Part shown: positions 36,819 to 45,744 of the stretch, in pieces
Position numbering within the stretch: the stretch's first letter is position 1
Layout of the letters: each line of letters starts with the position of its first letter
Assembly: GCA_963709505.1 (NCBI GenBank)
Contig: CAVPXC010000029.1
Location: 62,001 to 126,000 of the forward strand
DNA: 64,000 bases
Direction of reading: 5' to 3'
Source: CAVPXC01 sp963709505
GTDB taxonomy: Bacteria > Chloroflexota > Anaerolineae > JAAEKA01
The notes under the pieces: model-generated
What the model saw: the letters and a program-made list of their open reading frames with translations, nothing else
Database searches by the model: none
What the model was told of the DNA's origin: nothing
Program-made: the position numbers and the translations under genes

Positions 36819-37874
36819 CTAGCGAAAACCGCGGCTGCCTCCACCACCGCTGCTGCGCGAGCTGGAGCTTCGGCTTGAGCTGCTGGAGCTGCTGAAACTA
36901 CTCGATCGATTGCTCGAACTGCTAAAGCTGCTGTGCGATGAGCTGGTGTAACGGCTTGCGCTGCTGCCCGACGAGCTGCGCAATGTCTTGTTCAGCGTGT
37001 TGGCGGTGGAGCCGCCATCGCTCGTCGCGGTGGTTAAGGCGTGGCTCAAGCTTAGCGTGGCCATGCTGAGGTTTTTGCCCATCTGCTGCGATAGGCCATT
37101 GAGCGACAGATTACCGGGTTCCGCCTGGGCCGGCTGGCCGGCTGGCGTTGATGCGGGCCGCCAACTCAGCGACTGCCCGGGATGGCTTTCACTCGACGAG
37201 CTCGACGAGTCGATATCGACGTCTTGCAGAGCGATATCGATCGGCCGCGTCCATACGGGCAACTGTGCGCCCAAACCCTCGGCGTCGCGCAGCACTACTT
37301 CGTCCACGTCCAGGGCCACGGCATAGGCGAAGTGGCGGTCCAGGACCTCTTGCGCCTCGGCCTGATTCCCGTACTCTTTCAGATTGAGCAGGTAGCGCCG
37401 AAACGCGCGCCATTTTGCCGCCTCGGCCGCCCCGGCTGGGCTGCGCTGGGGCATCCATCGGCTGGCTACCACCCAGGCAATACCCACCACAAGCAAGGAG
37501 AAAGCCGGTACCAAAGCTACCAAGCCTAAGTCTTTGGCGAGGATAAAGCTGAAGCATAAACCGATTGCGCTGATCAGAATCAGCAATATGCCAATCCCAC
37601 GCCATCGACTGCTGGCTTTGCCGGGCGATGTGTCGAATAGCGGACCGACCTCTTTGGCCATCTGCTCGTACACCTTGGGCAACGCCGCCTGGAACGGCCT
37701 GGCAATCTCGTCGAGCTCTTTGCCGCTGCCGGTCGGAATGGCTGGCGACAGATCATTGAAGAGCATGACCAGGTGTTCGGGAATCGCCAAGGAGCGGCCA
37801 TCGGATGTCACGACGATCTGGCCAGGGCTGAGTTTCTGGGCCCAATTGCGCCGCACGTTAATCTCTGGCGCCAA
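36819..37874 (-). CDS. DUF2207-like membrane protein, 5'-truncated
   Basis: 351 residues from a TTG at 37874. Two adjacent transmembrane helices (GILLILISAIGLCFSFILA, LVALVPAFSLLVVGIAWVV) are followed by the DUF2207 C-terminal domain (EAAKWRAFRRYLLNLKEYGN, FAYAVALDVDEVVLRDAEG). The tail is very Ser-rich and ends GGGGSRGFR. Full DUF2207 proteins are about 550-650 residues with a signal peptide and an N-terminal domain that are absent here. Instead, the sequence upstream is the middle of a quinone reductase gene on the same strand. This suggests a deletion junction or an assembly chimera near 37870. Confidence 0.65.
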   Translation of the reverse strand: MAPEINVRRNWAQKLSPGQIVVTSDGRSLAIPEHLVMLFNDLSPAIPTGSGKELDEIARPFQAALPKVYEQMAKEVGPLFDTSPGKASSRWRGIGILLILISAIGLCFSFILAKDLGLVALVPAFSLLVVGIAWVVASRWMPQRSPAGAAEAAKWRAFRRYLLNLKEYGNQAEAQEVLDRHFAYAVALDVDEVVLRDAEGLGAQLPVWTRPIDIALQDVDIDSSSSSSESHPGQSLSWRPASTPAGQPAQAEPGNLSLNGLSQQMGKNLSMATLSLSHALTTATSDGGSTANTLNKTLRSSSGSSASRYTSSSHSSFSSSSNRSSSFSSSSSSSRSSSSRSSGGGGSRGFR

Positions 37875-38636
37875 GCGGCGATGCTAGGTTGCCAGGTGTC
37901 CGTTCCCACGTGTTCGACGACGAGATCGACGCCTCGACCGCCGGTGAGTTTGCGGACATAGCGGTCGAAGTGTCCGGCGGCGTAGTTGACGGTCTCGTCA
38001 GCGCCCAGCTCTTTGGCCTTGGCCAGCTTCTCGTCGCTGGAGGCTGTAGCGATGACGTGGCAGCCGAAATGCTTGGCGACCTGGATCGCAGCCGTGCCCA
38101 CGACCGATCCGGCGGCGAGCACCAGCACCGTCTCACCCGGCTGAATGCGGCCGCGGGTCACAAGCATGTGCCAGGCCGTGCCAAAGGCGACGACGATCGC
38201 TGCGGCCTGTTCGTAGCTCAGCGTCTCGGGAATCATCAGTAAATTGCGGTCGGGCACAGCCACAAGCTCAGCGTAGCCGCCATGGCGCGTTCGACCCAGC
38301 ACCTGCTGGTTGGGGCAAATGTTGGGCGCGCCGCGAGACACCACTCACAGGCCCCGCACGGGATACTTGGCGGCGGCATGACGCGGTCGCCGGGCCGCAC
38401 GCTCTGCACGGCCTCGCCTACGGCAAGCACGTCGCCGGCTATCTCCATGCCGAGGATGTGCGGCAGCGGCGCGCGCACGCCCTGCTGGCCCTCGCGGTGA
38501 AGATATCCAGCCGGTTCATGCCGCACGCCCGCACACGGATCAACACGTCGTTCGGGCCGATCGGTGGGTCGGGGAAATCGGTCTCGTAGGTCAGGACGTC
38601 AGGTCCGCCTCGTTGATGCATCACAATTGCGCGCAT
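37875..38636 (-). pseudogene. Zinc-type alcohol dehydrogenase/quinone reductase, frameshifted and 3'-truncated
   Basis: From ATG 38636: MRAIVMHQRGGPDVLTYETD, VRACGMNRLDIF, then in another frame HILGMEIAGDVLAVGEAVQS and SIPCGACEWC (structural zinc cysteines), then a third frame with VGRTRHGGYAEL-like sequence, GETVLVLAAGSVVGTAAIQV (nucleotide-binding) and GGRGVDLVVEHVGTDTWQPS. It stops being dehydrogenase-like at SIAA near 37875, before the last third of the domain, where it joins DUF2207 sequence. With two internal frame changes and a missing C-terminus, an active enzyme is unlikely if the assembly is right. Confidence 0.7.
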
Positions 38637-38640
38637 GGAG

Positions 38641-38756
38641 TCTCCTGTGAGATAGTGCGGTAGTGAGATAGTGAGATAGTGCGGAAGTGTGCACTCGTTG
38701 CTTCGACTATCTCACTATCTCACTATCTCACTACATCTCACTACCGCACTACCAGC
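38641..38756. repeat. Tandem-word inverted repeat (GTGAGATAGTGAGATAGTG class)
   Basis: Left arm AGATAGTGCGGTAGTGAGAT words (38650-38685), right arm ACTATCTCACTATCTCACTA words ending CACTACCGCACTACC (38706-38755), spacer about 20 bp. It lies between two co-directional genes and touches the stop of the DUF309 protein. Confidence 0.8.
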
Positions 38757-39557
38757 TTAATCCGCCGCAACTTCTCCCGATCGAACTCGCCGAGCCGATC
38801 CGGACCGAGGGCCACTGAATTCGTCGTGGACGACACGGGCTTGCTCGCGTAGGCTGGCGACGTCGAGGGTTTGGCAGACGGGTGGAAGGCTGCGCAGACG
38901 GGGCAGGCCGCGGCGGAGCATTTTGACCGCGCCGCGATAGTTGCCTTCTTCGATGTGATGAAAGGCGACTCCGATCTGTAGGATGCCCTGATAGAGCTCG
39001 CGGATCGGCCGCGGGTCCTCCCGCCAGTGCGCCTCGAAGACGTCGTGCTGCTTGTAGAACTGGCCGGCGTTGAAAAGCGCCACGCCCTCCAGAAAAGCTG
39101 CCGACGGCTGGTCGTCCCAGCCCTCGGGATAGATAAGCGGCGGGGTGATGTGTTCGGCCACCAGTCGCGGTAGCTCTTCGACGAAGCGGGAGCGCGCCCA
39201 GACGTGGTCGCAACCGGCCGCACGAGCGGCCTTGAGCGCGGCGGTGTCGACGTGGCTGCCGAAACCGTAGATCGGGATGCTCTTGGACTGCGGTAGGTTC
39301 TTGGCGCGTTGCACTTCGGGGTGCCACTGCTCTGCCGGCAGCGCGTGGACGTCGATCAAGATCAGCACGGGCCAGCGCTCGATGGCCTGCCGAAACTCGG
39401 TTGCCGAGACCACGATCACCGGTTCACCGCCCTGCTGGCGGATGACGTCGGCGATGCGGGTCGAGAAGAGCAGATCCGTGACCAGGGCGACGATCGGGGG
39501 CTGATCAGGTCCCGCCGGCGATGGAGATGGCGGTTGGATGCTGGTCAAGTCATTCAT
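38757..39557 (-). CDS. Receiver-like domain fused to DUF309
   Basis: A 266-aa protein. Residues about 20-130 have a CheY-like pattern (IVALVTDLLFSTRIADVIRQ, VLILIDVHALPAEQW, IPIYGFGSHVDTAALKAARA AGCDHVWARS). The phospho-acceptor position holds an Asp (LIDVHA). Residues about 150-235 are DUF309: ALFNAGQFYKQHDVFEAHWR, RELYQGILQIGVAFHHIEEG, YRGAVKMLRRGL. DUF309 proteins are small helical proteins of unknown function, sometimes linked to pigment or queuosine gene contexts. The last 25 residues are Arg/Ser-rich and may be a frame-shifted end. Confidence 0.72.
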   Translation of the reverse strand: MNDLTSIQPPSPSPAGPDQPPIVALVTDLLFSTRIADVIRQQGGEPVIVVSATEFRQAIERWPVLILIDVHALPAEQWHPEVQRAKNLPQSKSIPIYGFGSHVDTAALKAARAAGCDHVWARSRFVEELPRLVAEHITPPLIYPEGWDDQPSAAFLEGVALFNAGQFYKQHDVFEAHWREDPRPIRELYQGILQIGVAFHHIEEGNYRGAVKMLRRGLPRLRSLPPVCQTLDVASLREQARVVHDEFSGPRSGSARRVRSGEVAAD

Positions 39558-39677
39558 GGAGAGGAGTGTACATTAGCATGGGCGTTGCGACAAGAGAGCG
39601 AACCCACCAAGAGCGTGTTTTGCGATACCACTTAGCCAATTCCCTGAGTTGCTCACGTGGCTAGAATACCAAAAGTA

Positions 39678-39706
39678 TTGACAAAGAGAGTTTCATTTGT
39701 TATACT
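39678..39706 (+). promoter_or_regulatory. Near-consensus promoter of the RHH/MazF module
   Basis: TTGACA (39678-39683), 17-bp spacer, TATACT (39701-39706), 26 bp before the antitoxin start. Confidence 0.7.
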
Positions 39707-39731
39707 ATTGGTAGAAAGGACGACCAACGAC

Positions 39732-39986
39732 ATGACCACCATCAAGACTGCGATTTCGATCGACGACCTGCTTTTTCAGCGCGCCGAGGCGCTTGCAACG
39801 GAACTCCACGTTTCGCGGAGTCGCCTGTTTGTTTTGGCCCTGGAGGAGTATATTCAACGTCGCCAGAATCAACGACTTTTTGAAGCCATAAACGAAGCGT
39901 ATAGCGAGCCGCCGGACGAGGAAGAACTTGCGGTCAGGCAAGCGATGAGGAATAAACACCGGCGAAGCGTGGAGGGAGAATGGTGA
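39732..39986 (+). CDS. Ribbon-helix-helix antitoxin of MazF
   Basis: An 84-aa protein starting MTTIKTAISIDDLLFQRAEA, with the RHH DNA-binding half (KTAISIDDLLF; ELHVSRSRLFVLALEEYI) and an acidic C-terminal tail (EAYSEPPDEEELAVRQ) for toxin binding. ATG 39732 is chosen because the promoter -10 lies at 39701; a longer frame would begin before it. The stop overlaps the mazF start by 7 bp. Confidence 0.85.
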   Translation: MTTIKTAISIDDLLFQRAEALATELHVSRSRLFVLALEEYIQRRQNQRLFEAINEAYSEPPDEEELAVRQAMRNKHRRSVEGEW

Positions 39987-40330
39987 TCGCTCAAGGTGAT
40001 ATCTACTGGATCAATTTAGAGGAGCCTGCCGGATCGGAGCCAGGCTTTCGGCACCCACATGTCGTGATCCAAAACAACCTGTTCAATCGCAGCCGTATTG
40101 ACACCGTAGTCGTCTGCTTGTTAACGTCCAATCTGAAGCTCGCCAGGGTGCCAGGTAACGTTCTCCTTGAAAAAGGCGAGGGAAACTTGGCCAAGCAGAG
40201 CGTGGTCAACATATCGCAAATCTATACTGTCGACAAAGGCGATCTTGTCGAGTGGATTGGCATGCTTTCCGAAAAACGTGTGCGCCAAATTCTGGACGGG
40301 GTGCGCCTGCTCACGGAGCCGCGAGACTAG
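39980..40330 (+). CDS. MazF/PemK-family mRNA interferase
   Basis: A 116-aa toxin: GDIYWINLEEPAGSEPGFRH (with GSEPGxxHP, the conserved beta1-beta2 loop), VVIQNNLFNRSRIDTVVVCL (T/S-V strand), and NVLLEKGEGNLAKQSVVNIS. MazF enzymes cut mRNA at short sequences. Start codon ATG 39980 overlaps the antitoxin gene. Confidence 0.9.
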   Translation: MVIAQGDIYWINLEEPAGSEPGFRHPHVVIQNNLFNRSRIDTVVVCLLTSNLKLARVPGNVLLEKGEGNLAKQSVVNISQIYTVDKGDLVEWIGMLSEKRVRQILDGVRLLTEPRD

Positions 40331-40350
40331 TAACCAAGTGGCACGCCATG

Positions 40351-40475
40351 TGCTCTGTTAGGTTGAAGAGTGTGAGTATCATCCTGAGGCTCGGCGAAGG
40401 ATCGCGGCTCTGCAACGTCGAGATCCTTCGTCGAGCCTCAGGATGACACAACATAAAAACTAACTTCACAGAGCA
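40351..40475. repeat. Nested inverted repeat with TGCTCTGT ends
   Basis: Outer ends TGCTCTGT (40351-40358) and ACAGAGCA (40468-40475) enclose inner arms ATCCTGAGGCTCGGCGAAGG (40381-) and GATCCTTCGTCGAGCCTCAG (40422-). The inner palindrome type GATCCTTCG...CCTCAGGAT is a common intergenic repeat. The unit abuts the stop codon of the thioesterase gene. Confidence 0.65.
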
Positions 40476-41358
40476 CTATGCGTCCACCGCCGTATTTGGC
40501 ATCAGGTCGTTCAAGAAAGCTTCCGGCGCAGCCACTGCCACTCGCGTGTTTACGTCGACACACCCCCAACCCGTGCGGGCCTGTGCTAATAGCTCGCCGT
40601 CCGAAACACGAACGATCGTGGTGTGCCGGACGGCCGAGTCGGGCGTGACCTCCGACAGCCAGGTGGCGATCTCCAGCTCATCCCCGGGCAAGGCCGGCTG
40701 CTGATAGTCGATGCACATCTTCCGCGTGGCCAGGTCGAAGCCATGTGCTGTCATGGCCGCGGCTGGCCAGCCGTAGTTCGCCGCGGCCTGCCGAGCAATG
40801 TCCTCTACGTAGTCGGCGTAAGTCGCATTGTTGACGTGCCCAACGGCGTCCAAGTCGCGCCATTCGAACTCGACGGCGCAACACAACTACGCCTGGCGGC
40901 GGAGCGGGGGCGACGGGAAAGCGTTTGCGCGGATGAACATCGGCCGGCGCGCCTTCGGGGAAGAAGGCTGCGATGATTTCGTCAGGGATAAGCGCCGGAC
41001 GTCCAGTAGCCCTGTCTAAGAACGCCCAATCGGTGTGGGCGCGTGCTACCAGCTCGCCCGACCCTTCCTTAGTTAGCTCGTACATACGTCGTGATTGCAC
41101 TCGTCTAAAATCGGCAACCCAGGTCTTGACCCGCACCGTGTCGCCGTAGCGCAGTAGGCTGATGAAATCGACATCTGTCTCGCGGATCAACCACAGTTTG
41201 CCCATGGCAACGTAACGCCGCTGGCCATAGCCAGCCGCGGCCGAGGCATCAAAGGCTGTCTCTTGCATAAAACGCAGATAGGAGGCATCGCGAACGATGC
41301 GGTGGATATCGCATTCGAAGTGACGCACGCGAAAAGTACGTTCATGGATAGCTGGCAT
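40476..41358 (-). CDS. Double-hotdog acyl thioesterase, frameshifted
   Basis: First hotdog domain from ATG 41358: MPAIHERTFRVRHFECDIHR IVRDASYLRFMQET, ETDVDFISLLRYGDTVRVKT. Second domain in another frame from about 40886: CAVEFEWRDLDAVGHVNNAT YADYVEDIARQAA and IDYQQPALPGDELEIATWLS. The DxxGHVNN motif carries the usual catalytic Asp/Asn. Tandem hotdogs in one chain resemble acyl-ACP thioesterases (FatA/FatB type). One base near 40885 breaks the frame; both domains appear intact. The start overlaps a truncated VOC gene stop (TAATATG). Confidence 0.8.
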
Positions 41359-41359
41359 A

Positions 41360-41491
41360 TTAACCCCGGTGGATGCAGCGGTCGCCCTGTACGAGCGCCA
41401 ACGGCAAGCCTAACACATCTCCGTAGAAACGGGCTATGGCAGACAGGTCGCGGGTCGCGTGGAAAGTGATTTGCTGGTCGATGGACAACAT
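41360..41491 (-). pseudogene. N-terminal fragment of a glyoxalase/VOC protein
   Basis: A 43-codon frame from ATG 41491: MLSIDQQITFHATRDLSAIA RFYGDVLGLPLALVQGDRCI then a stop. RFYGDVLGLPLxLxQG is the opening beta-alpha-beta of the VOC fold, whose full length is about 120 residues. It ends 2 bp before the thioesterase ATG. The remaining two-thirds of the domain is missing, so it is a remnant or the effect of a deletion. Confidence 0.6.
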
Positions 41492-41575
41492 AAACGGCTC
41501 TTCAGGTCATCTGATGTTCTGTTTGCCTGCGGACTCTACCCCGATGCACCGAATCGCGCAAACCAAGGATCGCAG

Positions 41576-41670
41576 GCACAAAAGGGTGTATTTCAAGTTG
41601 GGGGCAGACCCTTCGGGTTTTCCGCAAACCCGAAGGGTCTGCCCCCAACTTGAAATACACCTGCACAAAA
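41576..41670. repeat. MITE-like perfect palindrome flanked by 8-bp direct repeats
   Basis: Arms 41586-41620 and 41626-41660 are perfect 35-bp inverted copies (GTGTATTTCAAGTTGGGGGC...) around the 5-bp loop TCCGC. GCACAAAA occurs at 41576-41583 and again at 41663-41670, as expected for an 8-bp target duplication around a 79-bp insert. Part of the arm (AGACCCTTCGGGTTT) recurs as the ends of the element at 62134-62231. Confidence 0.75.
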
Positions 41671-41677
41671 TCCGGGA

Positions 41678-41705
41678 TTGACGGATTTGAAATTTATGGT
41701 AGAAT
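41678..41705 (+). promoter_or_regulatory. Promoter of the LysM protein gene
   Basis: TTGACG (41678-41683), 16-bp spacer, TAGAAT (41700-41705), 48 bp before ATG 41753. It begins only 8 bp after the palindromic element. Confidence 0.55.
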
Positions 41706-41752
41706 AAGGATGGAACTATCGGCTGTCGAGACTTGTTGTAAGGAGAAAGATC

Positions 41753-42636
41753 ATGAAAAGACCTTTGCTGATCGGCCTCGTGCTCGCCGTCGTGTTGTCG
41801 GCGATGCCCTTGGCCGCGCTAGCCTCGCCAGCCGCAGCATCGCCCAACCCACCGGGCAAGGCCAATGCGTCTATCACTGGGTGAAACCTGGCGAAACGCT
41901 GTCAGGTATCGCTTCGCGCTACGGCGTGAACATGTGGACCATTGCCCAGCGCAATGGAATTTCCAACCCGAATCGGATCTATGCGGGGCAGAAGTTGCTG
42001 ATCTACTGCACCACGCCAAAGCCACCGCCACCCCCGCCGCATCCGTATCCACCGCCACCCCCGCCGCATCCGTATCCGCCGCCGCCCCCGCCGCAGCCGT
42101 ATCCGCCGGGGCCATGCACGCCTCCGGGATGTGGCCCGTACGTGCCGCCTCCAGCCCAGCCTGGCGACGGCGGCAGCGCGTGCAGCATCCCGCCGCAAAA
42201 CGGCTTTGGCACGGTGTGGTATCGAAACGCCTCGGTACGCCAGCAACTCGGCTGTCCAACAACCGCAGAACAAGGCTTCTCCGGCGCACAGCAGTTTTTC
42301 CACAATGGATTCGCGGTGTCCAACGACACAAGTGGGCTCATCTACGTGTTTTACAACAACGGAACCTGGCAACAGTTCCAAAACACGTGGACGTCCGGCG
42401 ATCCGGTATACAACCCAAGCCTTTACCCGCCCCCTGGCTGGTGCCAGCCAGAATATGGAATCGGCAAGGTTTGGCGCAACCAAGACAACGTTTCGCAAAA
42501 GCTGGGCTGGGCAAAGTACCCGGCCCAACCCACCAACGGTACTACGCAGCAGTACCAGGGCGGCATGATGCTGTGGACGCCTTCCAGAGGCGTCTACGTG
42601 ATGTACAACAACGGGACCTTCCAGTTGTTCAACTAA
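41753..42636 (+). CDS. Secreted LysM protein with Pro-rich linker and LGFP-like repeats, frameshifted
   Basis: ATG 41753 has AAGGAG at good spacing and encodes a signal peptide (MKRPLLIGLVLAVVLSAMPL AALASPAAASP). One base near 41850 shifts the frame; the mature part reads QCVYHWVKPGETLSGIASRY GVNMWTIAQRNGI, a LysM glycan-binding domain. A linker of HPYPPPPPP repeats follows, then two copies of a module with GFGTVWYRNASVRQQLGCP / GIGKVWRNQDNVSQKLGWAK and YVFYNNGTWQQF / YVMYNNGTFQLF, similar to LGFP repeats. Likely a cell-wall-bound secreted protein of unknown ligand. Confidence 0.82.
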
Positions 42637-42661
42637 TACGCTGCAACCGTTGCCAGCCATG

Positions 42662-42697
42662 AAAAGCCGGTACCCTATCCAGGGTGCCGGCTTTTTT
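42662..42697 (+). terminator. Rho-independent terminator after the LysM gene
   Basis: Stem AAAAGCCGGTACCCT / AGGGTGCCGGCTTTT with loop ATCC, followed by a T run (42692-42697). 25 bp after the stop codon. Confidence 0.85.
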
Positions 42698-42898
42698 GTA
42701 CCACCACATCACGCAGAATCGCGAATTTCGATCAAAATTGCCTCCTGGTTATGATCCCGGTCATAGCCGCATGCCAGAAATGCGCGTATACTTGAGAATG
42801 GACGGCTTTTCAGCGTCCGTTTAGGTTCGAGAACGCGCATTGGTGACGCAGTCCGCCGAGCGGACCATCGGGAAAAGCGGCACGTTGGCGAGGCGATC

Positions 42899-43690
42899 AT
42901 GACCGATCAACGCAAAATCATCGAAGAGCGAGCACGGGAGATCTTCACCGATCGCGCCGAGTTGTACGTCACCAGCGCGGCCCATACCGATTCACTAGTC
43001 TTGGCGCGGCTGGTGGAGCTGGCCCAGCCCCAGCCGGATTGGCGCGTGCTCGACGTAGCCACAGGCACCGGGCACACCGCCTTCGCCTTTGCGCCGTACG
43101 TGGCGGAGATCATCGGCATTGACCTGACTCCCCAGATGCTGGCCGAAGCCGAGAAGCTGGCCGTCAGCAAGGGGATCACCAACGTTCGTTTTGCCATAGC
43201 CAACATCCATGAGCTACCCTTCGACGACGAGACCTTTGACGATGAACAGTTCGACCTGGTGACCTGCCGGCGGGCGGCACATCACTTCGGCGACATCGAC
43301 GAGGCGCTGAGCGAAATGGTGCGCATGTTGAAGCCGGGCGGAATGTTGCTGATCGACGACCGCAGCATCCCTGAGGAGGATTTCGTCGATGGCATCATGA
43401 ACCGGCTGGACTGGCTGCATGACGAATCGCACGTGCGCGAGTACCGGCCAAGCGAGTGGCAAACCATGTTGATCATCGCCGGAGTTGAGATGCTCGTGTT
43501 GGAGACCTACATCCGGCATCGCCCTATCCGCTCGCTGACCGATCGCGTTTCGCCGCAGAACGTGGCGCAGATCCACGGCATCCTTCACAGCCTCTCGCCG
43601 GAGCAGCGCCAGAAATTCGCTCTGGAGGAGATCGACGGCGAGTTGTGGAGCAACCACTGGTACATCACGCTTGCAGCCCGCAAAGGATGA
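42899..43690 (+). CDS. SAM-dependent methyltransferase (Methyltransf_11, UbiE-like)
   Basis: A 263-aa Rossmann methyltransferase: motif I VLDVATGTGHTAFAFAPYV, acidic loop IIGIDLTPQMLAEAEKLA, then DLVTCRRAAHHFGDIDEALS and VRMLKPGGMLLIDDRSIPEE. The family methylates quinones, lipids or small molecules; the substrate is unknown. It stands alone between a terminator and malQ. Confidence 0.87.
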   Translation: MTDQRKIIEERAREIFTDRAELYVTSAAHTDSLVLARLVELAQPQPDWRVLDVATGTGHTAFAFAPYVAEIIGIDLTPQMLAEAEKLAVSKGITNVRFAIANIHELPFDDETFDDEQFDLVTCRRAAHHFGDIDEALSEMVRMLKPGGMLLIDDRSIPEEDFVDGIMNRLDWLHDESHVREYRPSEWQTMLIIAGVEMLVLETYIRHRPIRSLTDRVSPQNVAQIHGILHSLSPEQRQKFALEEIDGELWSNHWYITLAARKG

Positions 43691-43817
43691 CTTTGCAGAC
43701 CCAAGACCCACCGATCAGGTGACAGGCACGCCGCTTTTGCGTCTTTTTGCCTTTGCGCTACACTATGGCAAGACTTCCACACCCGAGACTGGATCCCCCT
43801 GAAAAAAGGAGTCATCA

Positions 43818-45392
43818 ATGGCATTCATTCGTTCTGCGGGCGTGTTGCTCCATCCGACCTCGTTTCCTAGCCGTTATGGCATCGGCGACCTGGGCGATGC
43901 GGCGTATCGCTTTGTCGACTTTCTGCAAGGCGCGGGCCAAACGCTATGGCAAGTCCTGCCGCTCGGCCCGACAGGCTATGGGGACTCGCCCTACCAATGC
44001 TTCTCGGCCTTCGCTGGCAATCCTATGCTGATCGACCCAGAGCAGGTGGTCGGAGCGGGCCTCCTGAGCTGGGACGAACTCAACTGGGAGCTACCTGACT
44101 TCCCCCATGATCGAGTGGACTACGGCTGGGTCATCAATTGGAAGCTGCCGTTGCTAAAGCGTACGTTCTACCGTTTCCGAGACAGCGCCAGCCCGGACTT
44201 GGAACTGGACTTCAAGATCTTCTGCGCCGACAATGCCGAGTGGCTGGAGGATTACGCGCTTTTCATGGCGCTCAAGGATGCGCACGACGGTGCGGCCTGG
44301 AACACGTGGGAACTGGACATCCGCACCCGCAAGCCCGAAGCCCTGGTCAAATGGCGCGGCCAGCTGGCCGAACCAGTGCAGATGTATAAGTATCTCCAAT
44401 GGCTGTTCTTCCGCCAATGGGAACGGCTCAAAGGCTATGCCAACGAGCGAGGCATTAGCATCATCGGCGATATCCCGATCTTTGTGGCGCCGGACAGTGC
44501 GGATGCATGGGCCAACCCGGATGTTTTCTTCATCGACGACCAGGGACAGCTTACCGTCGTGGCCGGCGTGCCGCCGGATTATTTTAGCGAGACGGGGCAA
44601 CTCTGGGGCAACCCGCTGTATCGTTGGGAAGAAATGGCTCGCGTCGGCTATGGCTGGTGGATTTCCCGCTTCCGCGCCATGCTCGCCTTGGTCGACATCA
44701 TTCGCGTCGACCACTTCCGTGGATTCTACAACTACTGGGAGATCCCGGCTGGCGAGCCAACTGCGGTAAAAGGCCAATGGGTGTTGGGACCCGGCCCTGG
44801 CCTGTTCGATGCTGTTCAGGCCGCCCTGGGCGACGTGCCGATCATCGCCGAAGACCTGGGCTATTTCGAGCCCGAAGCCAAGGCGGGCATGGACGAGATC
44901 ATGCACAGGTTCAACTTCCCCGGCATGAAAGTGCTGCAGTTCGCCTTCCTGACCGACCCCGACGACCTGTTCCTGCCACACAACTGGGAGACATCCAACC
45001 TGATGGTCTATCCTGGCACGCACGACAACGACACGACCAAGGGCTGGTGGGAAGGAAGCTCGACAAAGGTGGAACGAGCATTTGCGCTGCGCTACCTCGA
45101 CAAGGAGGACGGCAGCGAGATCGCCTGGGACCTTATTCGGTTGGCATGGTCGTCTATCGCTAAGCTAGCCGTGACTACAGCACAGGATTTGCTCAGCCTG
45201 GGCGGCTGGGCGCGCATGAACGTGCCCAGCCGGGCTGGTGGCAATTGGCAGTGGCGCTATCTGCCCGGCCAGCTGACCGAGGTGATCCAGCTGCATCTGC
45301 TGGAGTTGACTGCGATCTTCGGACGGCTGCCGAAGGTGGAGAAGCCGAGTGACACCAAAACTGACGAAGACGAACTGGAGGTGCCGGCTTGA
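43818..45392 (+). CDS. malQ: 4-alpha-glucanotransferase (amylomaltase)
   Basis: A 524-aa GH77 enzyme that transfers alpha-1,4-glucan segments in glycogen/maltose metabolism. Motifs: SAGVLLHPTSFPSRYGIGDL at the start, GPTGYGDSPYQCFSAFAGNP, the nucleophile region IIRVDHFRGFYNYWEIPAGE, the acid/base region VPIIAEDLGYFEPE, and GTHDNDTTKGWW. Length is normal. Start ATG 43818 has AAAAGGAG upstream. It overlaps the next gene by 4 bp. Confidence 0.95.
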   Translation: MAFIRSAGVLLHPTSFPSRYGIGDLGDAAYRFVDFLQGAGQTLWQVLPLGPTGYGDSPYQCFSAFAGNPMLIDPEQVVGAGLLSWDELNWELPDFPHDRVDYGWVINWKLPLLKRTFYRFRDSASPDLELDFKIFCADNAEWLEDYALFMALKDAHDGAAWNTWELDIRTRKPEALVKWRGQLAEPVQMYKYLQWLFFRQWERLKGYANERGISIIGDIPIFVAPDSADAWANPDVFFIDDQGQLTVVAGVPPDYFSETGQLWGNPLYRWEEMARVGYGWWISRFRAMLALVDIIRVDHFRGFYNYWEIPAGEPTAVKGQWVLGPGPGLFDAVQAALGDVPIIAEDLGYFEPEAKAGMDEIMHRFNFPGMKVLQFAFLTDPDDLFLPHNWETSNLMVYPGTHDNDTTKGWWEGSSTKVERAFALRYLDKEDGSEIAWDLIRLAWSSIAKLAVTTAQDLLSLGGWARMNVPSRAGGNWQWRYLPGQLTEVIQLHLLELTAIFGRLPKVEKPSDTKTDEDELEVPA

Positions 45393-45628
45393 AGCAAATG
45401 AGATGGTTTCTGGTGGCGACACTCGCAGCAATGGTCTCGGTGGGCTGCACAGACAAGAAGAATTCTACCACGGACAAAACGCCTCCTCCTGCCGTGCAAG
45501 TCGCACCCTCGGCCACTACCGCAGCGATTCTGCCCGCAGTCCAGTCAGGCGGCACGACTAGTCCGCTCACCTCTCCTCTGGCGACGCCAGCTGGTGCGAC
45601 CTCGCCGCTGCCTACGCCCACTCCCTAA
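45389..45628 (+). CDS. Small Thr/Pro-rich lipoprotein
   Basis: A 79-aa protein with a signal peptide and lipobox (MVSVGC) followed by low-complexity Ser/Thr/Pro/Ala sequence ending LPTPTP. Either TTG 45389 (GGAGGTG at good spacing, overlapping the malQ stop) or ATG 45398 could start it. No fold or function recognised. Confidence 0.6.
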   Translation: MKQMRWFLVATLAAMVSVGCTDKKNSTTDKTPPPAVQVAPSATTAAILPAVQSGGTTSPLTSPLATPAGATSPLPTPTP

Positions 45629-45744
45629 CATGTCGCAAGCCTGCGGTCGCCCCTAAGCATCCCCAGTTGCATCCCCATCCGGGACACCTGCACGTGCGTG
45701 CGGCGCACGTGTGCTTCAGCGCAGACGCTACAACATGACATGGA

